Made by a program: the position numbers and the translations under genes
In this document: piece by piece, positions 26,065 through 34,587 of the stretch
Layout: each line of letters starts with the position of its first letter
Position numbering within the stretch: position 1 is the stretch's first letter
Notes under the pieces: generated by a model
Databases searched by the model: none
What the model saw: the letters and a program-made list of their open reading frames with translations, nothing else
Told to the model about the DNA's origin: nothing
Assembly: GCA_003249555.1 (NCBI GenBank)
Contig: QKIQ01000046.1
Location: forward strand, 1 to 64,000
Source of the DNA: Clostridia bacterium
GTDB lineage: Bacteria > Bacillota > Clostridia > Christensenellales > SZUA-584
Reading direction: 5' to 3'
DNA length: 64,000 nt

Positions 26065-27453
26065 TTAGAATTTCACCTTGTCCGCGATGTACGCGCTGAC
26101 CTTGCTGATGTCGATACGAATCTGCTGCATCGTGTCGCGGTCGCGGATGGTGACCTGAGAGTCTTCAAGCGTGTCGAAATCCACGGTGATGCAGTACGGT
26201 GTGCCGATCTCGTCCTGACGGCGGTAACGCTTGCCGATGCTGCCGGTCACGTCGAAATCCACCATGTGGTCTTTGAGGAGCATCTCGTATACCTCGCCCG
26301 CTTTTTCCACAAGCTGCTTTTGCTGCGGCAGAATCGCCGCTTTGTACGGCGCAAGCACGGGGGAGAGGCGCAGCACCGTGCGCGTATCATTTTCCAGCTG
26401 CTCTTCATCGTACGCGTCGCACAGGAACGCGAGCGCGACGCGGTCGGCGCCAAGAGAGGGCTCAATGCAGTACGGCAAATATTTTTCGTTGGTGACCGGG
26501 TCGATATACTCAAGGCTCACGCCCGATGTATCCATATGCTGTTTTAAGTCAAAGTTTGTTCGGTCGGCAATGCCCCAAAGCTCGCCCCAACCGAACGGGA
26601 ACAAAAACTCTATATCCGTCGTCGCGTTGGAGTAGTGCGATAACTCTTCGGCGTCGTGGTCACGCAGGCGGATGCTGTCTTGCTTCATGCCGAGCGAGAG
26701 CAACCACTTGTGGCAGAAATCCTTCCAGTAGTTAAACCACTGCATTTCCTCGGCGGGCGCGCAGAAGAACTCGAGCTCCATCTGCTCAAACTCGCGTGTG
26801 CGGAACGTGAAGTTACCCGGGGTAATCTCGTTGCGGAACGATTTGCCGATTTGACCGATGCCGAACGGCACGCGCTTGCGCGTGGAACGCTGTACGTTTT
26901 TGAAGTTCACGAATATGCCCTGTGCGGTTTCGGGACGAAGGAAAATCTCGCTTGCCGTATCCTCGGTGACGCCCTGAAACGTTTTGAACATTAGATTAAA
27001 CTTTCGTATACCTGTGAAGTTGCGTTTGCCGCACACGGGACAGTTGATTTCCTTTTGGGCGATAAACGCCTCCATGTCTTCAGGCTGCATCGCCGCTACG
27101 TTGATATCCAGCTTTTTCTTCGCGGCATAATCCTCGATAAGGTGGTCGGCGCGAAAGCGCGCTTTGCATTCCTTGCAGTCCATCAGCGGGTCGGAAAAGC
27201 CGCCCACATGGCCCGAAGCCACCCACGTTTGAGGGTTCATGAGTATGGCCGCGTCCAGCCCAACGTTGTACGGGCATTCCTTGATGAACTTTTTCCACCA
27301 TGCCTGCTTCACGTTGTTTTTAAACTCGACGCCCAAGGGGCCGTAGTCCCATGTGTTGGCCAATCCGCCGTAAATATCCGATCCTGGAAACACATACCCT
27401 CTGTTTTTGCAGAGCGCGACGATGCGCTCCATCGTTTGCTTATCTTTTTTCAT
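26065..27453 (-). CDS. glyQS: Glycyl-tRNA synthetase (dimeric type)
   Basis: Glycine-tRNA ligase (EC 6.1.1.14), class II, single-chain alpha2 type found in many Firmicutes. The 462-residue chain starts with [32 protein letters not shown]; motif 2 and 3 regions appear as [28 protein letters not shown] and [10 protein letters not shown], and the C-terminal anticodon-binding domain begins near 370 ([13 protein letters not shown]). A zinc-type cluster DCKECKA and NCPVCGKRN sits in the insertion (about 93-150). The ATG at 27453 follows GGAGG; longer in-frame starts would run into the T-box leader. It is controlled by the glycine T-box upstream. Confidence 0.96.
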   Translation of the reverse strand: MKKDKQTMERIVALCKNRGYVFPGSDIYGGLANTWDYGPLGVEFKNNVKQAWWKKFIKECPYNVGLDAAILMNPQTWVASGHVGGFSDPLMDCKECKARFRADHLIEDYAAKKKLDINVAAMQPEDMEAFIAQKEINCPVCGKRNFTGIRKFNLMFKTFQGVTEDTASEIFLRPETAQGIFVNFKNVQRSTRKRVPFGIGQIGKSFRNEITPGNFTFRTREFEQMELEFFCAPAEEMQWFNYWKDFCHKWLLSLGMKQDSIRLRDHDAEELSHYSNATTDIEFLFPFGWGELWGIADRTNFDLKQHMDTSGVSLEYIDPVTNEKYLPYCIEPSLGADRVALAFLCDAYDEEQLENDTRTVLRLSPVLAPYKAAILPQQKQLVEKAGEVYEMLLKDHMVDFDVTGSIGKRYRRQDEIGTPYCITVDFDTLEDSQVTIRDRDTMQQIRIDISKVSAYIADKVKF

Positions 27454-27674
27454 ACGGTCCTCCGATATAAAAAATAAAGCCATTTTGTCCACTTTACTGG
27501 GACGAAAATGACAACTTTCCGCGGTTCCACCCGTCTTGGCATATAATGCCCGCTTTTTGGCATTCGGTATTGTTGAAGCGCCCATGTGCTTTTCTGCCAC
27601 CGCAGGCTTTCACCCTCCCTGCGTCGCTTGATAGGCATATTTAAGAACCCATGCTCTTCACCGAAACAGTATTT
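27454..27674 (-). ncRNA. Glycine T-box leader
   Basis: The minus-strand transcript ahead of glyS carries the T-box sequence GGGTGGAACCGCGG (27532-27519), a Stem I with an AG-rich bulge and GGGTGAAAGCCTGC hairpin (about 27600-27625), and a candidate glycine specifier codon GGC at 27582-27580. It reads uncharged tRNA-Gly: pairing of the tRNA end with the T-box blocks the terminator and lets glyS be transcribed. The specifier position is read from the pattern, not proved. Confidence 0.93.
27468..27510 (-). terminator. T-box intrinsic terminator of glyS
   Basis: CATTTTCGTCC pairs with GGACAAAATG across CAGTAAAGT and is followed by GCTTTATTTTTT; the T-box bulge strand just upstream offers the competing antiterminator. 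Confidence 0.88.
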
Positions 27675-27680
27675 TTTTAT

Positions 27681-27709
27681 AATATATCAAAACGCGCGCT
27701 TTTGTGCAA
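27681..27709 (-). promoter_or_regulatory. Promoter of the glyS T-box transcript
   Basis: On the minus strand TTGCAC (27709-27704) and TATATT (27686-27681) are 17 bp apart, putting the transcript start just before the T-box Stem I. Confidence 0.7.
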
Positions 27710-27787
27710 GTGCCATGATTGACAAGAATTATTATGCATAATCCAAATTTTAAACTTGCAAAATTTCTTGTTTTATGCATTTTCGTA

Positions 27788-27815
27788 TTGATTTTTTTAT
27801 CATACGTGTTATACT
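27788..27815 (+). promoter_or_regulatory. Promoter of the amtB-glnK transcript
   Basis: TTGATT (27788-27793) and TATACT (27810-27815), spacing 16 bp, about 470 bp upstream of the amtB ATG. No sigma-54 (-24/-12) motif is apparent. Confidence 0.6.
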
Positions 27816-27820
27816 GAAGG

Positions 27821-27871
27821 CGAAACGAGGGCGTTTTATGTATACAGTACTCGTTTCGGGGCTGTTTTTTT
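27821..27871 (+). terminator. Leader hairpin A with T run ahead of amtB
   Basis: CGAAACGAG (27821-27829) pairs perfectly with CTCGTTTCG (27850-27858), then six nucleotides and a run of seven T (27865-27871). Its position a few nucleotides after the promoter makes it a candidate attenuator. Confidence 0.55.
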
Positions 27872-27893
27872 GTACGAAGATGTGCAAAAACAA

Positions 27894-28260
27894 ATCTTTA
27901 GGATTTGACAGCCTGCAAATAATGTGTAAATCCTGTTTGTAACAAAGGCTCAAAGATGAACCGATCGGTTTGTTTTTGTGCCTTGTTTATATTACGGGAT
28001 CCCCGCAAAAGCGGAGCTTAGCGGGATGAATGTCGGGGTTCACAAAAATGTCGGGGTTCACAAAGCGGATGCAGTTCGTATCATAAAGTGTATCAGTAAC
28101 GGCAATGCGGTTATGCTGCACAGCTTATGCTAAAGGTGTAGCTTTTGCACAAGCTGAAATAATGAAGCCAAAGAGGCTTCGTTTACTTATTGAATATTGT
28201 TTGGTGTATAAAGGCTCAAAGATGAACCGAATGTGTTTGTTTTTTGTGCCTTATTTATTT
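27894..28260 (+). promoter_or_regulatory. Long amtB leader with duplicated hairpins
   Basis: No gene fits in this stretch. It holds an AGGATTT/AAATCCT stem (27900-27934), a hairpin with arms AAGGC-T-CAAA and GTTTTTG-T-GCCTT (27945-27984, with ACCGATCGGT inside), a tandem repeat TGTCGGGGTTCACAAA (28031-28065), a GAAGCC/GGCTTC hairpin (about 28163-28180), and a second copy of the AAGGCTCAAAGATGAACCGA hairpin (28211-28252) ending 30 nt before the amtB ATG. The two ~50-nt hairpin copies are 266 nt apart. A regulated RNA leader for nitrogen control is likely (inference). Confidence 0.55.
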
Positions 28261-28281
28261 ATAAAACATTGGGAGGTTAAT

Positions 28282-29616
28282 ATGGATACACAGGTTGTTC
28301 TTGATACCCTATGGGTACTTTTGGCCGGTATGCTGGTTTTCTTTATGAATCTGGGCTTTGGCATGGTGGAGAGCGGTTTTGCCCGGTCTAAAAACACAGT
28401 CAACATACTGTCAAAGAACTTTATTGTCTTTGCGGTATCGTCACTTGGATTTTTGGTTCTTGGATGGGGGCTGATGTTTGGTGACGGAAATGGCTTTATC
28501 GGATTAAAAGGGCTTTTCATGGCCGGCGGCGCGGATAATTCTCCCGCGGTGGGTGATGCCTATCAGGGCGTTTATTCGGCTATTTCATGGGCCGGCGTTC
28601 CTTTCTGGGCAAAATTCTTCTTCCAGCTGGTGTTCTGCGGGACGGCGGCGACTATCGTGTCCGGCGCTGTGGCGGAACGCATCAAGTACATTTCATTTAT
28701 CGTGTTCTCACTGGTGCTGACAATGCTGATATACCCCATCGTTGGCCACTGGATTTGGGGCGGCGGCTGGCTGCAGAGCCTCGGCTTTCAGGATTTTGCG
28801 GGTTCGACCGTGGTGCATTCAGTTGGCGGCTGGGCGGCGCTTTCAGGCGTTATCATACTGGGGCCGCGCTTTGGCAAATACGGCGCAGACGGCAAAATAC
28901 ACCCTATTCCGGGTCACAATATGCCCATTGCGACAATCGGTTTGTTTGTGCTCTGGATTGGCTGGTTCGGGTTTAACCCCGGCTCCACAATGGCGGCAAA
29001 TCCGGAATCCATTTCGCATATACTGGTCACGACCAATACGTCGGCTGTGGTGGCAGTGCTGACTTCCACAGCGGCGTCGTGGATACTCATGGGCAAGCCC
29101 GATCTTGGCATGACGATCAACGGCTGCCTTGCGGGTCTTGTGGCCATCACAGCGGGCTGTGCGTACGTGAGCGTGACGAGCGCCATGATTATCGGCGCGA
29201 TTGCGGGTGTGATGGTTGTCATCGCGGTGCGTATGTTTGATAGGATCAAAATTGACGACCCCGTTGGCGCAACGGCCGTTCATCTGTTTTGCGGCGTACT
29301 GGGTACGCTGATGGTGGGTCTTTTTGCCCAGAGCCAGTTTAACGGCGGCGCGGACGGCCTGTTCTTTGGCGGCGGCTGGAATCTGCTGGGCGTTCAGGCG
29401 TTGGGTGTGCTGGCAGTGGCAGGCTTCGTGTTTGTGGGGGCAACCATAACGTGGCTGCTTATCAAGGCGACAATGGGCATGCGCGTATCCTTGAAGGAAG
29501 AGATAGAGGGGCTTGATATAGGTGAGCATGGCAACCAGGCTTATCCGGAGTTTGTGATTCGCCGTCCTTCAATGATTTCGGATATGCCTATTCATGTGGA
29601 AACAAAGAAAAAATAG
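28282..29616 (+). CDS. amtB: Ammonium transporter AmtB
   Basis: A 444-residue Amt/Rh-family ammonium channel with eleven membrane segments. Core motifs are visible: VFFMNLGFGMVESGF near residue 18, HSVGGWAALSG near 178 (first pore His), WIGWFGFNPGSTMAAN near 227 and AVHLFCGVLGTLMVG near 332 (second pore His, in ATAVHLFCG). The C-terminal tail (GMRVSLKEEIEGLDIGEHGNQAYPEF) is the conserved region used for regulation by PII. The ATG at 28282 has GGGAGG 8 nt upstream; longer in-frame starts would run through the leader hairpins. It sits 27 nt from glnK; both form the usual amtB-glnK pair. Confidence 0.95.
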   Translation: MDTQVVLDTLWVLLAGMLVFFMNLGFGMVESGFARSKNTVNILSKNFIVFAVSSLGFLVLGWGLMFGDGNGFIGLKGLFMAGGADNSPAVGDAYQGVYSAISWAGVPFWAKFFFQLVFCGTAATIVSGAVAERIKYISFIVFSLVLTMLIYPIVGHWIWGGGWLQSLGFQDFAGSTVVHSVGGWAALSGVIILGPRFGKYGADGKIHPIPGHNMPIATIGLFVLWIGWFGFNPGSTMAANPESISHILVTTNTSAVVAVLTSTAASWILMGKPDLGMTINGCLAGLVAITAGCAYVSVTSAMIIGAIAGVMVVIAVRMFDRIKIDDPVGATAVHLFCGVLGTLMVGLFAQSQFNGGADGLFFGGGWNLLGVQALGVLAVAGFVFVGATITWLLIKATMGMRVSLKEEIEGLDIGEHGNQAYPEFVIRRPSMISDMPIHVETKKK

Positions 29617-29643
29617 TATAAGTGATATAAGGAGGTGTCTGAC

Positions 29644-29985
29644 GTGAAACACATAAAAGCGGTAATAAGACCAGAGATGCTGGAAAACGTACGTGCGGCG
29701 CTTGAAAAAGAAGGCTGCTGCAATGGTGTCACCATCAGCGAAGTGATGGGGCAGGGCAAACAAAAAGGCGTTGTTCAGGTATGGCGCGGAGAAAAATTTC
29801 ATCTTGATTTACTGCCAAAGGTGATGATTGACATGGTGGTCAGAGACAAAGATGTGCCCACGATAAAGAAAGTCATTATTGAGACCGCTTCAAAAGGTGA
29901 GTGCGGCGACGGTAAGATATTCATTTACGATGTAGCCGAGGTTGTGCGCATCAGAACGGGTGAAGAAGGCGAAGACGCGCTATAA
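29644..29985 (+). CDS. glnK: PII nitrogen regulatory protein lacking the T-loop tyrosine
   Basis: A 113-residue PII signalling protein, partner of AmtB, which binds ATP/ADP and 2-oxoglutarate. It keeps IRPEMLENVRAALEKEG, the T-loop start QGKQKG, GDGKIFIYDV and the C-terminal IRTGEEGEDAL. At the position of the uridylylated tyrosine (E. coli Tyr51) it has Phe52 (WRGEKFHLDLLPK), and the YRG tyrosine is Trp47, so uridylylation by a GlnD-type enzyme at this site is impossible; control by effector binding alone is expected. The start is a GTG at 29644, 7 nt after AAGGAGGT; an in-frame GTG at 29635 would overlap that site. Confidence 0.92.
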   Translation: MKHIKAVIRPEMLENVRAALEKEGCCNGVTISEVMGQGKQKGVVQVWRGEKFHLDLLPKVMIDMVVRDKDVPTIKKVIIETASKGECGDGKIFIYDVAEVVRIRTGEEGEDAL

Positions 29986-30000
29986 CTTTAATAAAACTGG

Positions 30001-30033
30001 AGACGTCAGGGCGGCAGTTCTGACGTCTTTTTT
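30001..30033 (+). terminator. Terminator of the amtB-glnK operon
   Basis: AGACGTCAG (30001-30009) pairs with CTGACGTCT (30020-30028) followed by TTTTTT, just after the glnK stop. Confidence 0.9.
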
Positions 30034-30176
30034 GCATATTACCGTAATATACTTTGCGAATGAGCTTTTAAGCATGAATATAGGGCGTTTTTATACTAGG
30101 GGTTACAGTATTCTTGACGAAAGCTTTGCTCTGATATAGTATGAAATCTGTTGCATTATACTCCAAGGAGCGGTAT

Positions 30177-31109
30177 ATGGTTTCGTTGACAGTCACAAAA
30201 GAATACGAAGGCCGGGAGCTTTTTGATTTGCTGACAGAGGCATATCCTGATTTTTCTCAGAAAGCGAAGCAAACGTCTTTTAAAAAACGTTTTATTACCA
30301 TTAACGGGAAGGATGCTGCCGGAAGCGAAGTTGTGAATGAAGGCGATGTCGTTGAACTCTATTTACCGGGTGATATACTCGGGCTGGATTTGATGCCGGT
30401 TATCGTGTATCAGGATGAAAACATCATCATAGTGGATAAGCCCGCGGGGTTGCTGTCCAGATCGGACACAGGCGATGTGAACGCGGTGGATATGGTGGAA
30501 TACTATATGAAAAAACGCGGCGAGTTTAACCTTGACGCGCTGATGGTACCGTTTCTCTTGTATCCGTTGGATGAGTATGTGAGCGGTCTTTTGGTGATGG
30601 CCAAGCATGAAGATGCGTATCTGTTTTTGGCTGAGGCAATAAATCAGCGTCGCATCACGCGCTATTATCACTGTGTGGTAAAGGGGCAGGCAGATGAAAG
30701 CGGAGAACTGATGGGTTATCATTTGCGGGAAAAAAACTCAAAGCGTGTGCAGATACTCAGCAAATTTAAAAAAGAATCCAAACCGATTGTGACACGTTAT
30801 CAAAAACTTGCTCAAGGGGAGACAATATCTCTTATCAGCGCGCGGCCGTTGACAAATGCGCTGCATCAGGTGAGAGCACATCTTGCTTTTGGTGGTCTGC
30901 CTGTAGTGGGCGACGATGTATATGGCAACGCGCGTTTCAATAAGAAAAACGGGGCGGAGTATATTTGTATGTGGCTTAAATCGCTTGTGTTTGAGGTGGG
31001 AAAAGGCCACAGCTATGCATACTTGAACGGTCGGCGCTTTGAATCGGATAAGCACAGTTTCCCCAGGTGCGCATATGAGCAGGGGTTGATGGAGAGTGTT
31101 GAACGTTAA
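30177..31109 (+). CDS. RluA-family pseudouridine synthase, divergent
   Basis: A 310-residue RNA pseudouridine synthase of the RluA type. An S4-like N-terminal region (KQTSFKKRFITINGKDAAGS near 31) precedes the catalytic domain, which starts with YQDENIIIVDKPAGLLS near 79. The catalytic Asp is D132 in LLYPLDEYVSGLLVMAK; the family's usual HRLD reads YPLD here, so the Arg before the catalytic Asp is missing, which suggests a specialised or weaker enzyme. ARPLTNALHQVRAHLAFGG near 220 and VGDDVYG near 242 are the typical RNA-fold and end motifs. ATG at 30177 follows AAGGAG with 6-nt spacing. Target RNA unknown. Confidence 0.88.
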   Translation: MVSLTVTKEYEGRELFDLLTEAYPDFSQKAKQTSFKKRFITINGKDAAGSEVVNEGDVVELYLPGDILGLDLMPVIVYQDENIIIVDKPAGLLSRSDTGDVNAVDMVEYYMKKRGEFNLDALMVPFLLYPLDEYVSGLLVMAKHEDAYLFLAEAINQRRITRYYHCVVKGQADESGELMGYHLREKNSKRVQILSKFKKESKPIVTRYQKLAQGETISLISARPLTNALHQVRAHLAFGGLPVVGDDVYGNARFNKKNGAEYICMWLKSLVFEVGKGHSYAYLNGRRFESDKHSFPRCAYEQGLMESVER

Positions 31110-31120
31110 AAAATATGCAA

Positions 31121-31669
31121 TTACGGAAGTATGATGACAGGCGTGCCGGTTTCAGCGTAATTCCAGAGCAGCTTAATATCGTCGTCGCGCAGGGCGATGC
31201 AGCCCGCAGTGTTATCCGAAAGAACGCCATCCTCTTCCACACCTCCGCCGTGTATGCCGATTTGTCCGCCGAGGGGTGTGTCCCATGGTGGGCGCAGGCC
31301 GTTAACATGTGCATGGCAAATTGCTTTAAGCTGTTCTTGTGTGATGATGCTCTGCCTGAAGGCTTGCTGCGCGTCTAAAACAGAAGGGTAGTTAAGTCCG
31401 AGGAAGAGCGTATACTTAGACCTCTCGTTGCGTGTGCACACAGTATAACGGCCTTCAGGAGTTTTCCCATCGCCTTCGCGTGTTTTTGGTTTTTCAGGAA
31501 CGGGGCCAAGACCGATGCCGCAGGAGAGTACGATTTGATTACCGTATATTAACTGCAAACATCGTTGTTTTTTTAATATATTGATTATATACACAAGCAA
31601 TACCATCCATAAAATAATAATTATAATAAAATATAGAAAATAATACAAATAACTATAAATAAAATTCAC
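31121..31669 (-). CDS. YkuD-type L,D-transpeptidase with N-terminal membrane anchor
   Basis: A 182-residue L,D-transpeptidase, which cross-links peptidoglycan or anchors proteins to it. Residues 1-32 form a single long membrane segment (rich in Ile, Leu and Tyr). The YkuD catalytic domain (about 40-182) ends with the hallmark HGGG near 139 and DNTAGCIALRDDD with the catalytic Cys at about 155. The domain substrate-binding segment KPKTREGDGKTPEGRY near 60 resembles the lysozyme-inhibitor/Erf-like group used in sporeformers. The GTG start at 31669 follows GAGGTGAG. It is convergent with the pseudouridine synthase gene. Confidence 0.9.
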   Translation of the reverse strand: MNFIYSYLYYFLYFIIIIILWMVLLVYIINILKKQRCLQLIYGNQIVLSCGIGLGPVPEKPKTREGDGKTPEGRYTVCTRNERSKYTLFLGLNYPSVLDAQQAFRQSIITQEQLKAICHAHVNGLRPPWDTPLGGQIGIHGGGVEEDGVLSDNTAGCIALRDDDIKLLWNYAETGTPVIILP

Positions 31670-32028
31670 TGCTCACCTCAAAATTTAACACTTTTTTTGT
31701 CGAAAAACTATACATTTTTGATAATATGTGTGATATTATAACATAAGACTATATGGAGGTATGGTAAAAAACTCTTTGTTCTGTTTTTCATAATTTGAGA
31801 ACCCGTAAAAAAATAGATAAGGGTTATACCTAAATAACGAAGAGAAAACACTTTTTTCAGGCATCAGGGTAAAAGAATGGTTGCGAATTGCAGGCTTAGT
31901 ACGGTAATACGGTTTCAAGCTGCGGCAATCGGTACGGCAAAGGTTGCTCATTTTGTGAGGAAGAGAAACCATTGCTGAAGGAAGCGCCAGTCATTTAACG
32001 ACATGTGAGTTTGTTGGGGGGTATCATT
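31670..32028. other. Unexplained 359-nt intergenic region
   Basis: There is no convincing gene here. A plausible promoter (TTGTCG/GATAAT, about 31699-31726) would give a leader of about 300 nt in front of the Spo0E-like gene. Within it are an AACCC/GGGTT hairpin (about 31800-31824) and a GC-richer block 31886-31985 with repeated TACGGTAATACGG and GGTACGGCAAAGG words. I could match it to no riboswitch class that I know. Confidence 0.4.
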
Positions 32029-32295
32029 ATGGATCATCTCACGAAACAGAAAACCGTGGGAGCGAATAGCTGTACGGTTTTGGATCTGGAAAGAGTCAGA
32101 GTTCGTCACAAATTTAGAGAAGAACAAAAGAAGCTTGAAGATATGGTGACAGCGCGGTTTAAGAGCGGCTATATCAATTTAGGTGCTGATTTGTGTATCC
32201 TAAAACAAAGCGTCTTACTGGATCAACTCGTTGTGACTGAAATGGAGCTCGACGAGGTATATACAAGATATCATAAAGATCAGCTTTTAGACTGA
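32029..32295 (+). CDS. Spo0E-like small regulatory protein (tentative)
   Basis: An 88-residue protein whose second half fits the two-helix Spo0E aspartyl-phosphate phosphatase pattern: RHKFREEQKKLEDMVTARF as helix 1, then ADLCILKQSVLLDQLVV, which resembles the family's S-x-x-LD-x-LI core, as helix 2. Spo0E proteins remove phosphate from Spo0A and delay sporulation. The match is weak. The ATG at 32029 follows GGGGGG with 8-nt spacing. It lies 65 nt upstream of the PAS-SpoIIE gene, which would fit a role in a phosphorylation switch. Confidence 0.5.
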   Translation: MDHLTKQKTVGANSCTVLDLERVRVRHKFREEQKKLEDMVTARFKSGYINLGADLCILKQSVLLDQLVVTEMELDEVYTRYHKDQLLD

Positions 32296-32360
32296 TCTTA
32301 TTATTATTGGTCGCCATAGTGCGAACTTTTTATTAATATTGTTTTTAGGGGTATTGTGAA

Positions 32361-33449
32361 ATGCAGGATGTTGGGGTATTTTGTTCAAACACATTTTCCG
32401 TTGCCGTGCTCGAAGAAATACCGGATATGGTACGCGTTATCGATGATGAAGGGTGTGTGCTTTTTGCAAACAGTGCGCTAAGGGAAAGGTTCGGTGATGA
32501 TGTCGGAAACCGGTGCCTGAAAATGCCGGGCGCAACCAGCTGCTGCACCGATTGTGTGGCGCTTCGATGCATACGCGACAGACGTCGGTACAACGTCATT
32601 ACGCAGGTACAAGGGCGTATATATTCCGTAAGCGCAGGCCCCGTGGATTATGACGGCGGCATTTATGCGCTGGAAATCTATTCGGATATTACCAAGGAGC
32701 AAAACTTAAAAGAGAAGCTGATGGCGAACAATTCTCGTATGATGAAGGATTTAGAGATTGCGCGCAGCCTTCAGTTATCCATCTTGCGCCATAATTTGCC
32801 CAGAATTAAGGGGTATCATTTCGGTGCGGAGTTTTTGCCGTGCGAAGCGCTTGGCGGAGACATGTATGATTGTTTCCTCGCGCGTGACGGACGCGTCATT
32901 ATGTATATTGCGGATGTGTCGGGGCACGGCGTGATGCCCGCGATGCTCACTGTTTATCTGCGTCAGGAGATGTTTGCGCAATGCAAAGTGCCTGGCGTAT
33001 CGCCCGCGGAAGTGCTTCGTAACATTCAGGATTCGTTTGAAGAGCTTAATACCGAGGAGAGCATATATATCACGGTGTTTGTCGTGGCGATGGATCCCCA
33101 AACCGGTGCGTTTGTATGTGCCAACGCGGGTCACAGTGTACCGCCGCTGATTGCCGGAAACGGACAGCTTAAGGAAATACTGCTTCCGGGAACGCCCATT
33201 TGCCGCTGGATGGATAATGCCCGGCGCGATGAGTTTGAAGGGGTGCTCCAAAAGGGAGAGCGGCTGTTCCTCTACACTGACGGATTGGACGGCATTCAAA
33301 TTGAGCAGGCTTCAAGGCAAGATTTGAGCGACATTCTGCAAAGCGAGCGGCTTCACGGCAAGCAGCTTTTGTACGAGATTAAAAAGAAATTCACACAGAC
33401 GCGCGCGGACGACGTGACGATGCTGCTTTGTGAGAGGGACAAGCTCTAA
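32361..33449 (+). CDS. PAS domain plus SpoIIE/RsbU-type PP2C phosphatase
   Basis: A 362-residue signalling phosphatase. Residues 10-115 form a PAS sensor domain (VIDDEGCVLFANSALRERFGDD), with a Cys cluster (SCCTDC near 60) that could bind a metal or react with redox signals. A short coiled-coil (about 116-140) leads to a PP2C-type phosphatase domain (about 145-362) with metal-binding motifs GGDMYDCF near 171 and DVSGHGV near 191, and the final TRADDVTMLLCER. Such proteins dephosphorylate anti-sigma antagonists in partner-switching pathways; no anti-sigma or antagonist gene is adjacent. ATG follows AGGGG. Confidence 0.9.
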   Translation: MQDVGVFCSNTFSVAVLEEIPDMVRVIDDEGCVLFANSALRERFGDDVGNRCLKMPGATSCCTDCVALRCIRDRRRYNVITQVQGRIYSVSAGPVDYDGGIYALEIYSDITKEQNLKEKLMANNSRMMKDLEIARSLQLSILRHNLPRIKGYHFGAEFLPCEALGGDMYDCFLARDGRVIMYIADVSGHGVMPAMLTVYLRQEMFAQCKVPGVSPAEVLRNIQDSFEELNTEESIYITVFVVAMDPQTGAFVCANAGHSVPPLIAGNGQLKEILLPGTPICRWMDNARRDEFEGVLQKGERLFLYTDGLDGIQIEQASRQDLSDILQSERLHGKQLLYEIKKKFTQTRADDVTMLLCERDKL

Positions 33450-33518
33450 GAGTGAAGCCAGCCGGTAAGATAAAGTTTTTAGACTGCAATAATTTGAGAC
33501 GCTTATTTTGTTGCAGCT

Positions 33519-33854
33519 TTAAACAAATATCGTCTGCACCAAAAACATATAAACTACTGTTCCGCCGATGATGCTTATTAGCACGTTGTTTTTCCATTTG
33601 TGCAAAATCACAATAACTGCAATCGAAATGATTTCGGGCAAACCATAAGGTATGGCCGTAAATGTCACGTTTTTTAGGCAGTATACCACAAGAAGCCCCA
33701 TCATGGCCGGCGGAAGCACCTTGCTTAATAAGGTGACGATTTTTGGCGCCTGCTTTTTCTCCGGAAACAGAAAAAAAGGGAGAAACCGCGTCAGTACTGT
33801 GCCGAGCGCCACGGCCAATATGGTGATAAGCGTTTGGATACCGGTCAGTTGCAT
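33519..33854 (-). CDS. azlD: AzlD-type branched-chain amino acid export subunit
   Basis: A 111-residue membrane protein with four hydrophobic segments, the AzlD small subunit of the AzlCD (LIV-E family) exporter for branched-chain amino acids and azaleucine. Typical residues: TILAVALGTVLTRFLPFFLF near 10 and SKVLPPAMMGLLVVYC near 47. The ATG at 33854 follows AAAGGAAAAAG; it overlaps the end of azlC by 10 nt, showing co-translation. Confidence 0.88.
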   Translation of the reverse strand: MQLTGIQTLITILAVALGTVLTRFLPFFLFPEKKQAPKIVTLLSKVLPPAMMGLLVVYCLKNVTFTAIPYGLPEIISIAVIVILHKWKNNVLISIIGGTVVYMFLVQTIFV

Positions 33855-34543
33855 ATCTTTTTCCTTTCCACAATCAATGCAAGCAATATCATCGCCATGG
33901 CGGGAATGATAAAATTGTCTTTGCCAAATATGACGAGCGCCAGTGCCGTGACACCAATGCCGATGATGCCGGGAATTCTGTTTTGCTTTTGTTTCCAATG
34001 TTCCAGAAACAGCACGACGAACAGACCGGTGAGCACGAAATCCAGCCCGCGTGTATCAAACGCAATGACGTTTCCCAGCAAGCCTCCAAGAAAAGAGCCA
34101 GTCACCCAATACAGGTAATTCAGCAATGATATAAAAAAATAAAAGGGCTTGCGGTCAATGCCTTTCGGCGGTTCCACGCTAGATACGATGGAAAAGGTCT
34201 CATCACACAGCGTATAAATGAGAAAACCTCTTATTTTTCCAAGACCTTTATACTTTTCCAGCAGAGAAATGCCATAGAACAGATGCCTTGCGTTGACCAT
34301 GAGGCTTAATATAAAAGCCTGAACGGGATCGAAAACGGCGGTCAGCAGCGTGATGGCGACGAACTGCATACTGCCGCAAAACGCGATTGCGCTCATCAGC
34401 AGCGACCATATGGCGCCGTAGCCCTTTGTCTGCATGAGCACGCCGTAAGCTATGCCTAACGCTAAAAAACCGGTGAGCACAGGTATTGTTTTCGGGAAGG
34501 CGGCGGTTAAGGCTTTTTTCAGCCGTTCGGACCGATTTTGCAT
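33845..34543 (-). CDS. azlC: AzlC-type branched-chain amino acid export subunit
   Basis: A 232-residue AzlC protein, large subunit of the branched-chain amino acid exporter. Typical motifs are LGIAYGVLMQTKGYG near 30, the conserved GSMQFVAITLL near 57 and MVNARHLFYGISLLEKYK near 81. It has about seven membrane segments. The start is uncertain: the ATG at 34543 has GAGGGG 13 nt upstream (a bit far), whereas the longer in-frame start at 34591 would overlap a promoter/operator. It is divergent from an XRE-cupin regulator, the standard arrangement for azl regulation. Confidence 0.85.
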   Translation of the reverse strand: MQNRSERLKKALTAAFPKTIPVLTGFLALGIAYGVLMQTKGYGAIWSLLMSAIAFCGSMQFVAITLLTAVFDPVQAFILSLMVNARHLFYGISLLEKYKGLGKIRGFLIYTLCDETFSIVSSVEPPKGIDRKPFYFFISLLNYLYWVTGSFLGGLLGNVIAFDTRGLDFVLTGLFVVLFLEHWKQKQNRIPGIIGIGVTALALVIFGKDNFIIPAMAMILLALIVERKKICN

Positions 34544-34587
34544 AATGCTATTGAAACCCCTCAACATGACGGTGTATAATATATCGA

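Noticed and set aside
28105..28281. Possible 59-residue N-terminal extension of AmtB from an in-frame upstream start
   Set aside because: The true start has a strong ribosome-binding site at 28272 and the extension would run through the leader hairpins; homologs start at the shorter form.
31760..31792. Ten-codon leader-peptide-like frame after GGAGGT in the 31670-32028 gap
   Set aside because: The ribosome-binding site abuts the ATG with no spacing and the codons show no regulatory run of one amino acid.
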